From assembly GCA_020025395.1 (NCBI GenBank), contig JAHHSE010000013.1:1-20235 (forward strand): DNA of 20,235 bases, written 5' to 3'. The translations under genes were made by a program, and so were the position numbers. The DNA is from Oscillospiraceae bacterium (GTDB taxonomy: Bacteria > Bacillota > Clostridia > Oscillospirales > Oscillospiraceae). Below the pieces are notes generated by a model. It was not told the DNA's origin. It made no database searches and saw nothing but the letters and a program-made list of their open reading frames with translations. The first letter of the stretch is position 1. Each line of letters begins with the position of its first letter. Positions 1-6,988 of the stretch are shown here, in pieces.

Positions 1-22
1 TGGATATCAAAGGACGAATGAA

Positions 23-2086
23 ATGAAATTTAAGCGATGGGACCGAAAGGGCTGCCACTCGGAGGTGGTAGGGACCATGGTGGCTGCCGGGATACCTCGG
101 CTGGCGGCTATGGTCCTCTGCGCCCGTGGGATCAATACGCCCCAGAAGGCGTCCGCCTTTCTGGCGGATGGGCCGGAGCAGTTCTGGGACCCCTTTCTTT
201 TGCGGGACATGGACAGGGCGGTGGCCCGAATCGAACAGGCCCTCTCCGCCGGAGAGCAGATGGCGGTTTATGGAGACTATGATGTGGACGGGATTACCTC
301 CACCACGCTGCTGTCCCATTACCTTACCGGCCGGGGCGGGAGGGTGATCCCCTATATCCCGGACCGGATGGAGGAGGGGTACGGTCTTGGCCGGCCCGCA
401 CTGGATGTTCTCCGCCAGGAGGGGGTGACCCTGGTCATCACCGTAGACTGCGGCATCACCGCCGTGGAGGAGGTGGCCTACGCCAGGACGCTGGGGATGG
501 ATGTGGTGGTCACCGATCACCATGAGTGCAAGGAGGTCCTTCCTCCGGCCGCTGCCGTGGTGGACCCCCATCGGCGGGACTGCTCCTATCCCTTTGACTC
601 CCTGGCCGGGGTGGGGGTGGCCCTCAAGGTGGTTTTGGCCCTGGGGGGAAAGGAGCGGGAACAGGAGCTTCTGGATGCCTATGCCGATCTGGCCGCCGTG
701 GGCACGGTGGCGGATGTCATGTGCCTGACCGGGGAAAACCGCACCCTGGTGCGCATGGGGCTGGGTAAGCTCCAGGCCCCCGGCCGTCCCGGCCTCGCCG
801 CCCTGATCCGGGAGAGCGGGGTGGAAAGTCAGGCCATCACCTCCACCACAGTGGGCTATACCCTGGCGCCCCGGATCAACGCCGCGGGGCGGATGGGACA
901 GGCGCGGGTGGCTCTGGAGCTTCTGATGACCTCCGACCCCGCCCGGGGGGAGGAGCTGGCGGTCCGGCTCTGCGCCCTCAACAAGGAGCGGCAGGCCATC
1001 GAGGGAGAGATCTTCGATCAGTGTCTGGCGCGGCTGGCCTGCATCCCGGCAGAAAAGCGCCGGGGCATTGTGCTGGCGGATGGGAGCTGGCACCAGAGGG
1101 TGGTGGGCATTGTGGCTTCCCGCCTGTCGGAGCGCTTCTGCGCGCCGGCCTTTATGATCTGCCTCAGCGAGGGCAGGGGGAAGGGCTCCTGCCGATCCTT
1201 CGGCGGCTTTAATCTCTTCCGGGCGCTGGAGCGGTGCGCCGACCTTCTGGAGGGGTTTGGCGGCCATGCCCTGGCCGCCGGCTTCACCATTGAGGAGGCG
1301 AACATCCCCGCCTTTGCCCGGCGGATCAATCAGCTGGTGGAGGAGTTTTCCAAGGGGGAGGAGCTGGTCTCTGTTCTGGAGGTGGATGCCGAGATCGATC
1401 AGGTCAGCACTCTGGTGGAGGAGGAGATTCAGGCCCTCTCTATCCTGGAGCCCTTTGGGGCGGGAAATCCCAAGCCGGTGTTTACCCTGTCCGGAGCCAC
1501 TGTCCTCTCCCTTGGCGATGTGGGAGGCGGGCGGCATTTGAAGATGCGGGTCACCCGCTGCAACCGCAGCTTTGACACCATTTTTTTCTCCACCACCGCC
1601 GCCGACGCGGACCTTTCCGCCGGGGATAAGGTGGACATCGCCTTTTATCCCCAGATCAACGAATACCGGGGCAATCGGACGGTTCAGCTCCTGGTCACCG
1701 ATCTGCGCCCCGCCCTCACCCGCGCCCAAGTGGAGCGGGCCTTGTTTGAGCGTTTCTACCGGGGGGAGGAGATCACCTCGGACGAGGCCCGATCCCTCCT
1801 GCCCAGCCGGGAGGAGTTCGTCGTCCTCTGGCGCTATCTCTCCGGGCATTCCGGTCAGGTGGAGGAGACCATTCCCCGCCTTGCGAAAAATGTGGCTCGG
1901 CTCGCCGGTCGGAGGGAGACCTATATGAGAACCATGGTCTGTCTGGAGGTCATGGACGAGCGGGGCCTGATCCATGTGGATCACGGCAGCGATCACCTTC
2001 GCATCTCCACCTGTCAGGTGGCGGGGAAGGTGGATCTGGAGGCGTCTCACATCATGCGGCGCCTGCGTCAAATCACGGGGAGGTGA
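23..2086 (+). CDS. recJ: Single-stranded-DNA-specific exonuclease RecJ
   Basis: RecJ degrades single-stranded DNA 5'->3' in the cytoplasm during recombinational and mismatch repair. The 687-residue protein has the DHH phosphoesterase order: motif I GDYDVDG (residues 84-90), the DHH triad at Asp165-His166-His167, the AAVGTVADVM motif, an APRINAAGRMG stretch, and the DHHA1 glycine-rich motif GGHALAAG (413-420). An OB-fold-like nucleic-acid-binding segment and a C-terminal helical extension follow. Length is usual for Firmicutes RecJ, which tends to be longer than the E. coli protein. The ATG at 23 is preceded by a modest AAAGGA site. The stop overlaps the ribosome site of rel, so the two genes are probably co-transcribed. 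The promoter lies outside the window. Identification is secure; only the exact start is mildly uncertain. Confidence 0.95.
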   Translation: MKFKRWDRKGCHSEVVGTMVAAGIPRLAAMVLCARGINTPQKASAFLADGPEQFWDPFLLRDMDRAVARIEQALSAGEQMAVYGDYDVDGITSTTLLSHYLTGRGGRVIPYIPDRMEEGYGLGRPALDVLRQEGVTLVITVDCGITAVEEVAYARTLGMDVVVTDHHECKEVLPPAAAVVDPHRRDCSYPFDSLAGVGVALKVVLALGGKEREQELLDAYADLAAVGTVADVMCLTGENRTLVRMGLGKLQAPGRPGLAALIRESGVESQAITSTTVGYTLAPRINAAGRMGQARVALELLMTSDPARGEELAVRLCALNKERQAIEGEIFDQCLARLACIPAEKRRGIVLADGSWHQRVVGIVASRLSERFCAPAFMICLSEGRGKGSCRSFGGFNLFRALERCADLLEGFGGHALAAGFTIEEANIPAFARRINQLVEEFSKGEELVSVLEVDAEIDQVSTLVEEEIQALSILEPFGAGNPKPVFTLSGATVLSLGDVGGGRHLKMRVTRCNRSFDTIFFSTTAADADLSAGDKVDIAFYPQINEYRGNRTVQLLVTDLRPALTRAQVERALFERFYRGEEITSDEARSLLPSREEFVVLWRYLSGHSGQVEETIPRLAKNVARLAGRRETYMRTMVCLEVMDERGLIHVDHGSDHLRISTCQVAGKVDLEASHIMRRLRQITGR

Positions 2087-2090
2087 TTTT

Positions 2091-4334
2091 GTGGACCCTA
2101 TTTTAGAGAAATATTACGCCCTGGAGGAGAAGATTAAAAGCTATAACCCCAATCTGGATTCAGATCGTCTCTTCGAGGCCTTTACCTATGCCGACAGCGC
2201 CCATGCCGGCCAGCTGCGAAAGGATGGGTCCCCCTATATTACCCATCCCCTGGCTGTGGCGGATATTGTGGCCGATCTGGGCCTGGATGTGGATTCCGCC
2301 ATTGCCGCCCTGCTCCATGACTGCATTGAAGACACCGGAGCCACCCACGAGGACATCGCCAGGCACTTTGGAGCCACCGTGGCCGAGCTGGTGGAGGGGG
2401 TCACAAAGCTGACCCGGGTGCAGTACACCTCCAAAGAGGAGGAGCAGATGGAAAACCTCCGAAAGATGCTCATGGCCATGGCCAAGGACATCCGGGTGGT
2501 TCTGGTCAAGATCTGCGACCGGCTCCACAATATGCGCACCATGAACTACCAGTCGGCCAAAAAGCAGAAGGAAAAGGCCCTGGAAACCATGGAGATCTAT
2601 GCCCCTCTGGCCCACCGTCTCGGTATGCAGCGGGTCAAGTGGGAGCTGGAGGACCTCTCCCTCCAATATCTGGACCCCATTGGCTATCAGGAGATTGAAG
2701 GCGAGCTGGAAAAGCGCTCGGCGGCCAACGAGGAGTTTATGAAAAACATTCAGGATGCCATCACCAGCCGTCTGGTGGAGGAGAACATCCAATGCAAGGT
2801 CTATGGGAGGGTCAAGCACACCTATTCCATCTACCGGAAGATGTATTCCCAGAACAAAACCATGGAGGAGATCTTTGACCTTTACGCCTTTCGGGTGATT
2901 GTGGACAATATCCCCGACTGCTATAATGTGCTGGGCCAGGTTCATGATATGTATAAGCCCATCCTGGGGCGGTTCAAGGACTATATCTCCACCCCCAAGC
3001 CCAATATGTACCAGTCCCTTCACACCACCGTCATCGGCCGGGAGGGCATTCCCTTTGAGGTGCAGATCCGCACCTGGGAAATGCACCGCACGGCGGAGTA
3101 CGGCATTGCCGCCCACTGGAAATATAAGCAGGGACTGGGCAATCGGCAGCTGGGCAGTGAGGAGACCTTCGGCTGGGTCCGGAAGCTGCTGGAGGCCCAG
3201 CAGGATACCGACGCGGAGGAGTTTGTCCGCACCATGCGGGTGGATCTCTTCTCCGATGAGGTCTTTGTCTTTACCCCCCAGGGGGATGTGAAGAGTCTCC
3301 CCGCCGGGGCCACCCCCATCGACTTTGCCTATTCCATTCACTCGGCGGTGGGCAATCACATGACCGGAGCCAAGGTGAATGGACGGATCGTCACCTTTGA
3401 CAGCACCCTGAAATCCGGGGATATCGTGGAGGTCATCACCTCCAAGTCGGCCCACGGTCCCAGCCGGGACTGGCTCAAGCTGGCCAAGAGCAACGAGGCC
3501 CGAAACAAGATCCGTCAGTGGTTCAAAAAGGAGAAGCGGGAGGAGAACATCGGCACCGGACGGTCCATGTTTGAAGCGGAGCTGAGGCGGCAGGGGCTGT
3601 CCCTTTCCGCCATCACCACGGAGGACATTCTTCCCAACATTCTGAAAAAGGTCCGATTTGGCAGCCTGGATGAGCTATATGCCGCCATCGGCTATGGGGG
3701 TATGACCGCCCAGAAGTCGGTGAATCGAATCAAGGAGGAGATGCTCCGCCTGGGCCGGGTGAAGGCGGCGGAGGCCAAGGCCGCCCAGATGACCCAGGAG
3801 GCCCTTCTCCCCGCCAACGGAAAGGCGGCCGCCCAGGCGCAGGCCGAGGCCAGAAATCAGAAGCCCCGCCGGTCGGAGAGCGGGGTCATCGTGGAGGAGC
3901 TGGGCAACTGCCTGGTGAAGTTTGCAAAGTGCTGCACCCCGGTTCCCGGCGATCCGGTGGTGGGCTTCATCACCCGGGGCTTTGGGGTCTCGGTCCACCG
4001 GGCCGACTGTCCCAACGCCATTCTCGGTCTGCAAAAGCCGGAGGAGAAGGACCGCTGGGTCAGGGTGGCCTGGGTGGAGGGGGACAGGACGGCCTATACC
4101 ACAGGGCTGGAGCTATCCGCCAAGGATCGGGACAATCTGACCCTGGATATGGCAATGGCCCTGTCCGCCGCCAAGGTGAAGGTCAGCAGTCTTTCGGTCC
4201 GGGCCATGCCGGACGGCTACGCCTCCGTTTCCATCACCCTGGAGGTGAAGGACAAGAGCGAGCTGACCGCCGTCATCAACCGCCTGAGCGGCATTTCGGG
4301 GGTCTATCAGGTCACCCGATGTCAGAACTGCTGA
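2091..4334 (+). CDS. rel: Bifunctional (p)ppGpp synthetase/hydrolase Rel
   Basis: Rel makes and degrades the stringent-response alarmone (p)ppGpp on starved ribosomes. I start it at GTG 2091 because GGGGAGG (2077-2083) lies 7 bases upstream and the product then begins VDPILEKYYALEEKIK, a normal Rel N-terminus; the frame stays open further upstream inside recJ. The protein is 747 residues. The HD hydrolase domain keeps His52, His76-Asp77, Glu80-Asp81 and Asp143. The synthetase domain has the basic RFKD motif (294-297), typical of bifunctional Rel/SpoT rather than synthetase-only RelA, followed by PKPNMYQSLHTTV. The TGS domain starts near 390 (EVFVFTPQGDV), the conserved Cys614-Cys615 pair marks the zinc-finger region, and an ACT/RRM domain ends the protein. 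Two cysteines sit beside hydrolase-site residues (Cys78, Cys142). A terminator follows at once. Confidence 0.97.
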   Translation: MDPILEKYYALEEKIKSYNPNLDSDRLFEAFTYADSAHAGQLRKDGSPYITHPLAVADIVADLGLDVDSAIAALLHDCIEDTGATHEDIARHFGATVAELVEGVTKLTRVQYTSKEEEQMENLRKMLMAMAKDIRVVLVKICDRLHNMRTMNYQSAKKQKEKALETMEIYAPLAHRLGMQRVKWELEDLSLQYLDPIGYQEIEGELEKRSAANEEFMKNIQDAITSRLVEENIQCKVYGRVKHTYSIYRKMYSQNKTMEEIFDLYAFRVIVDNIPDCYNVLGQVHDMYKPILGRFKDYISTPKPNMYQSLHTTVIGREGIPFEVQIRTWEMHRTAEYGIAAHWKYKQGLGNRQLGSEETFGWVRKLLEAQQDTDAEEFVRTMRVDLFSDEVFVFTPQGDVKSLPAGATPIDFAYSIHSAVGNHMTGAKVNGRIVTFDSTLKSGDIVEVITSKSAHGPSRDWLKLAKSNEARNKIRQWFKKEKREENIGTGRSMFEAELRRQGLSLSAITTEDILPNILKKVRFGSLDELYAAIGYGGMTAQKSVNRIKEEMLRLGRVKAAEAKAAQMTQEALLPANGKAAAQAQAEARNQKPRRSESGVIVEELGNCLVKFAKCCTPVPGDPVVGFITRGFGVSVHRADCPNAILGLQKPEEKDRWVRVAWVEGDRTAYTTGLELSAKDRDNLTLDMAMALSAAKVKVSSLSVRAMPDGYASVSITLEVKDKSELTAVINRLSGISGVYQVTRCQNC

Positions 4335-4357
4335 CCGGGAAACGGGTCAGCCCCCGG

Positions 4358-4388
4358 AAAAAGTCCCTTCGGCAGAAGGGGCTTTTTC
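4358..4388 (+). terminator. Rho-independent terminator after rel
   Basis: A 13-bp stem with one G-T pair (4358-4370 with 4375-4387) closes a GGCA tetraloop, and the right arm ends in five T residues. A smaller hairpin, CTGACC (4331-4336) with GGTCAG (4345-4350), overlaps the rel stop codon just upstream. A-rich left and T-rich right ends could let the element work in both directions, but no minus-strand gene converges on it. It ends the recJ-rel unit and implies a separate promoter for the M16 peptidase gene, which I could not identify with confidence. Confidence 0.85.
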
Positions 4389-4468
4389 TATTTGGATAAG
4401 ATTGGGAAAAGGGGAGACACTGGGATTATCTGCCCCCATGAATAAGAGTACGGAAAAGGAGAATGGCC

Positions 4469-5719
4469 ATGTATGAAATCGAAACGCTGAAAAACGGGGT
4501 GAGGATTGTCACCTGTCCCATGGAAGGATACCGGTCTGCGGCCCTGGGGATCTGGGTGGGGGCCGGTTCCCGGCAGGAGACCGCCCGGGAAAACGGAGCC
4601 ACCCACTTCATCGAGCATATGGTGTTCAAAGGAACCTGGCGGAGGACCGCCGAGGAGCTTGCCAAAGAGATGGACGGCGTGGGGGGGCAGGTGAATGCCT
4701 TTACCACCAAGGAGTGTACCTGTTTCCACGCCCGGAGCCTGGACAGCAACCTTCCCCGAATCACCGACCTTCTCTCCGACATGGTCTTTTCCTCCCGAAT
4801 GGACGAGGAGGATGTGGCCCTGGAGCGGGGGGTGATCCGGGAGGAGATTGGGATGTATGAGGACACCCCGGACGATCTGTGCGCCGAGGAACTCTATAAA
4901 AAGGTGTATCCCGATCAGGCCATCTCCCGCCCCATTCTGGGGACACGGGAGAGCCTGGCCCCGATGACAGGTACCTTTTTAAAAGCATATATGAAGGATC
5001 ACTACCTTCCGGGGGATATCATCCTCTCTCTGGCGGGGAGCTATCGGGAGGAGGATGTGAATCGCCTTCGGGACACCTTTGGGGACCTGTCCGGGGGAAA
5101 GAATCCCCCGGCGGCGCCTGCCCGATACCGCCCCGGAATCGCGGTCCGGGAGAAGGACAATGAGCAAAACCATCTGACGCTGGCCTTCCCCTCTCTCCCC
5201 TATGGATCAGAGGAGCGGTTTGCCCTTCAGCTGCTCTCCGCCGCCCTGGGATCGGGGATGAGTTCCCGGCTGTTCCAGAGGGTCCGGGAGGAGAAGGGCC
5301 TGTGCTACAGCATCTACTCCTATGGGGCGGGTCACGCGGACACCGGGCTGTTCTGCATCTATACCGCCCTGGGGAGGGAGACGGAGGAGGCGGCCCTCTC
5401 CACCATTTTGGAGGTGGTGTCCCGGGTGGCGGACGAGGGGATCACCCAGGAGGAGCTGGACCGGGCGAGGGAGCAGTCCAAGGCCAATGTGCTGATGGGG
5501 CTGGAGTCCACCCAATCCCTCATGAATCACATGGGGCGCTCCCTGCTGCTCACCGACCGCATCACCACCCCGGAAGAGATGCTGGAGCGGTATGATTCCG
5601 TCACCGGGGAGGAGATCCGGGCCCTGGCACGGAAGATCTTCGATTTTGAGGCCCTCTCCCTTTCCGCCGTGGGACGGGTTCGGAGTCCGGAGGCGTATGA
5701 AAGGCTGCTGAGGGGCTGA
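4469..5719 (+). CDS. M16 family zinc metallopeptidase
   Basis: This is a processing peptidase of the insulinase/mitochondrial-processing-peptidase superfamily, related to YmxG/MlpA-type proteins of Firmicutes. The inverted zinc motif HFIEH places His46, Glu49 (general base) and His50. The third ligand is Glu125 or Glu126 in REEIGMYEDTPDD, at the expected distance of about 75 residues. The C-terminal half has the M16 substrate-binding segment GMSSRLFQRVREEKGLCYSIYSY, so both domains are present in one 416-residue chain, the usual length. An ATG also occurs at 4463, but AGGAG (4457-4461) is only 1 base from it and 7 bases from ATG 4469, so I chose the latter. No signal peptide is seen, so a cytoplasmic location is likely. 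Its substrate is unknown. It stands alone between rel and the mgl operon, with no second M16 gene beside it. Confidence 0.9.
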   Translation: MYEIETLKNGVRIVTCPMEGYRSAALGIWVGAGSRQETARENGATHFIEHMVFKGTWRRTAEELAKEMDGVGGQVNAFTTKECTCFHARSLDSNLPRITDLLSDMVFSSRMDEEDVALERGVIREEIGMYEDTPDDLCAEELYKKVYPDQAISRPILGTRESLAPMTGTFLKAYMKDHYLPGDIILSLAGSYREEDVNRLRDTFGDLSGGKNPPAAPARYRPGIAVREKDNEQNHLTLAFPSLPYGSEERFALQLLSAALGSGMSSRLFQRVREEKGLCYSIYSYGAGHADTGLFCIYTALGRETEEAALSTILEVVSRVADEGITQEELDRAREQSKANVLMGLESTQSLMNHMGRSLLLTDRITTPEEMLERYDSVTGEEIRALARKIFDFEALSLSAVGRVRSPEAYERLLRG

Positions 5720-5721
5720 GC

Positions 5722-5746
5722 GCTCCAAGGAGGAGCCAAGTTTTTT
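5722..5746 (+). terminator. Weak candidate terminator after the M16 gene
   Basis: GCTCC (5722-5726) can pair with GGAGC (5732-5736) around a five-base loop, followed after four bases by a run of six T residues (5741-5746). The stem is only 5 bp, so termination would be inefficient. It is the only terminator-like element between the peptidase gene and mglB. The same T-run may instead be part of the upstream region of the mgl promoter. Confidence 0.35.
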
Positions 5747-5812
5747 GATAGTAATACAAAGATTTTTCTATCGTTTTTTCGGGTCGGGTGGGTTAAAATA
5801 AGAAAACACCCG
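5745..5812 (+). promoter_or_regulatory. Probable mgl promoter and operator region
   Basis: The best -10 candidate is TAAAAT at 5794-5799. At the matching -35 distance the sequence is TCGTTT (5771-5776), a poor match to TTGACA, which suggests an activated promoter. T-tracts at 5741-5746, 5763-5767 and 5774-5779 are spaced by roughly one or two helical turns and may bend the DNA or act as an UP-like element. An imperfect inverted repeat, CGGGTGGGTT (5785-5794) with AAAACACCCG (5803-5812), matches at 8 of 10 positions around an 8-base spacer and overlaps the -10 box, so it could be an operator. An alternative promoter is TTGATA (5745-5750), 18 bases, TATCGT (5769-5774). These are visual matches only. 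Confidence 0.45.
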
Positions 5813-5863
5813 AAGGATGTGAAATGAGTCCTAGGGAAAAAACAAATTTTAGGAGGAACCATG

Positions 5864-6892
5864 ATGAAGAAATATGTCGCACTTGCGCTGGGTCTGGTTA
5901 TGAGTCTCTCTCTGGTCGCTTGCGGACCTTCCCCTGAGCCCAGTCAGGGCCCTGCCGATCCCAGCCAGCAAAACACCGACGCTCCCGGTGAAAAGGGCAA
6001 AATCGGCATCTGCATCTATAAGTTTGACGATGCCTTCATGACCACCTACCGGAACACCCTGGAGGGGATCCTGAAGGAAAAGGGCTATGAAGTGGTCGTT
6101 GTGGACGGCAACAACGATCAGGTCAAGCAGAATGAGCAGATCAACACCTTTGTCACCCAGGGGGTGGAGGCCCTCATCATCAATCCCGTTATGACCTCCG
6201 CCGCCGATCAGATCATTTCCACCGTGAAGGATGCGGGGATCCCCACCGTGCTTATCAACCGGGAGCCTACCGCCGATCAGATGTCCGTCTATGACAAGCT
6301 GGTCTATGTGGGCTGTGACGCCGCGCAGTCCGGCACCTTCCAGGGCGAACTGATTCTGGAGACCGAGAATCAGGGCGACATCAACGGGGACGGCAAGATC
6401 TCTTACATCATGATCCAGGGCGACCCTGAAAACATCGACGCCAAGCTCCGTACCGAGTATTCCGTCAAGGCCCTCACCGATGCGGGCAAGGAAGTGGAAG
6501 AGCTGGACCTCCAGCGGGGCGACTGGGACCGGAACAAGGGTCAGGAGATCGCTCAGAACGATCTGGCCAAGTTCGGCAACCAGATCGAAGTGGTCTTCTG
6601 CAACAACGATGATATGGCCATGGGTGCCCTTCAGGCCATTCAGGCTGCCGGACGCACCGTGAACAAGGACATCTATCTGGTTGGCGTGGACGCTCTGGAT
6701 GCCGCCCTCAACGAGGTTGCCAACGGCAATATGACGGGCACCGTTCTCAACGATGCCAAGAGCCAGGCCGGCAAGGCCGTGGAGTGCATGGAAGGTCTGC
6801 TGAACGGCACCACCTATGCCCCCGGGGAGCAGAGCATCTATGTGGACTATGTGAAGGTCACGCCTGAGAATGTGGCCGATTTCCAGGGCTAA
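5864..6892 (+). CDS. mglB: Galactose/glucose-binding lipoprotein MglB
   Basis: This is the extracytoplasmic receptor for the MglAC importer, expected to bind D-galactose or D-glucose and deliver it to the permease. The lipobox LVAC places the lipidated Cys at residue 20. By eye alignment with E. coli MglB, the mature protein keeps Asp56 and Phe58 (YKFDDAF), Asn132 (NREP), Asp192, Arg196, Trp221, Asn247/248 (NNDDMAMG), Asp276 (GVDAL) and Asn296 (VLNDA). It also has the calcium loop DINGDGKISY at 172-181. One contact differs: the E. coli His152 position is Asn190 (GDPENID). ATG codons occur at 5861 and 5864. AGGAGG (5851-5856) is 4 bases from the first and 7 from the second, so I favour 5864. 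It is followed by a hairpin, then mglA. Sugar specificity is inferred. Confidence 0.93.
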   Translation: MKKYVALALGLVMSLSLVACGPSPEPSQGPADPSQQNTDAPGEKGKIGICIYKFDDAFMTTYRNTLEGILKEKGYEVVVVDGNNDQVKQNEQINTFVTQGVEALIINPVMTSAADQIISTVKDAGIPTVLINREPTADQMSVYDKLVYVGCDAAQSGTFQGELILETENQGDINGDGKISYIMIQGDPENIDAKLRTEYSVKALTDAGKEVEELDLQRGDWDRNKGQEIAQNDLAKFGNQIEVVFCNNDDMAMGALQAIQAAGRTVNKDIYLVGVDALDAALNEVANGNMTGTVLNDAKSQAGKAVECMEGLLNGTTYAPGEQSIYVDYVKVTPENVADFQG

Positions 6893-6919
6893 GAAAGGGC
6901 CAGAGAAAGGGTCAAAGGC

Positions 6920-6956
6920 AAAATGGTGCGTGTGCGTGGGCGCACGCACCATTTTT
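6920..6956 (+). terminator. Intra-operon terminator/attenuator between mglB and mglA
   Basis: A perfect 13-bp stem (AAAATGGTGCGTG at 6920-6932 with CACGCACCATTTT at 6943-6955) closes a 10-base loop and ends in five T residues (6952-6956). No promoter is evident between it and mglA, so it probably acts as a leaky terminator or as a stabilising 3' end for mglB mRNA. Either would give more binding protein than transporter, as is common for ABC importers. The ATG inside its left arm (6923) is in frame with mglA but has no ribosome site and is not a credible start. Confidence 0.75.
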
Positions 6957-6988
6957 ATCAGAGAAAATGTGGGAGGAGGTTGGCGGAT

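Noticed and set aside
1974..2090. Upstream extension of the rel reading frame into recJ
   Set aside because: The strong ribosome site at 2077-2083 and the normal Rel N-terminus at GTG 2091 set the start; the extension only overlaps recJ coding sequence.
4402..4429. Possible promoter TTGGGA, 16 bases, GATTAT before the M16 gene
   Set aside because: Both boxes match their consensus at only four of six positions, so I could not separate it from chance, although some promoter is expected after the rel terminator.
5829..5854. TCCTA (5829-5833) pairing with TAGGA (5850-5854) over the mglB ribosome site, as a translational switch
   Set aside because: Only five pairs around an A/T-rich 16-base loop; too weak to claim as a riboswitch or thermosensor.
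5720..5863. Catabolite-response (cre) operator in the mgl leader
   Set aside because: I found no close match to the WTGNAANCGNWNNCW-type consensus on either strand by eye.
6923..6988. ATG 6923 as the start of mglA
   Set aside because: It lies inside the terminator stem, has no ribosome site, and adds a basic peptide not expected in MglA; TTG 6989 has AGGAGG at 9 bases.
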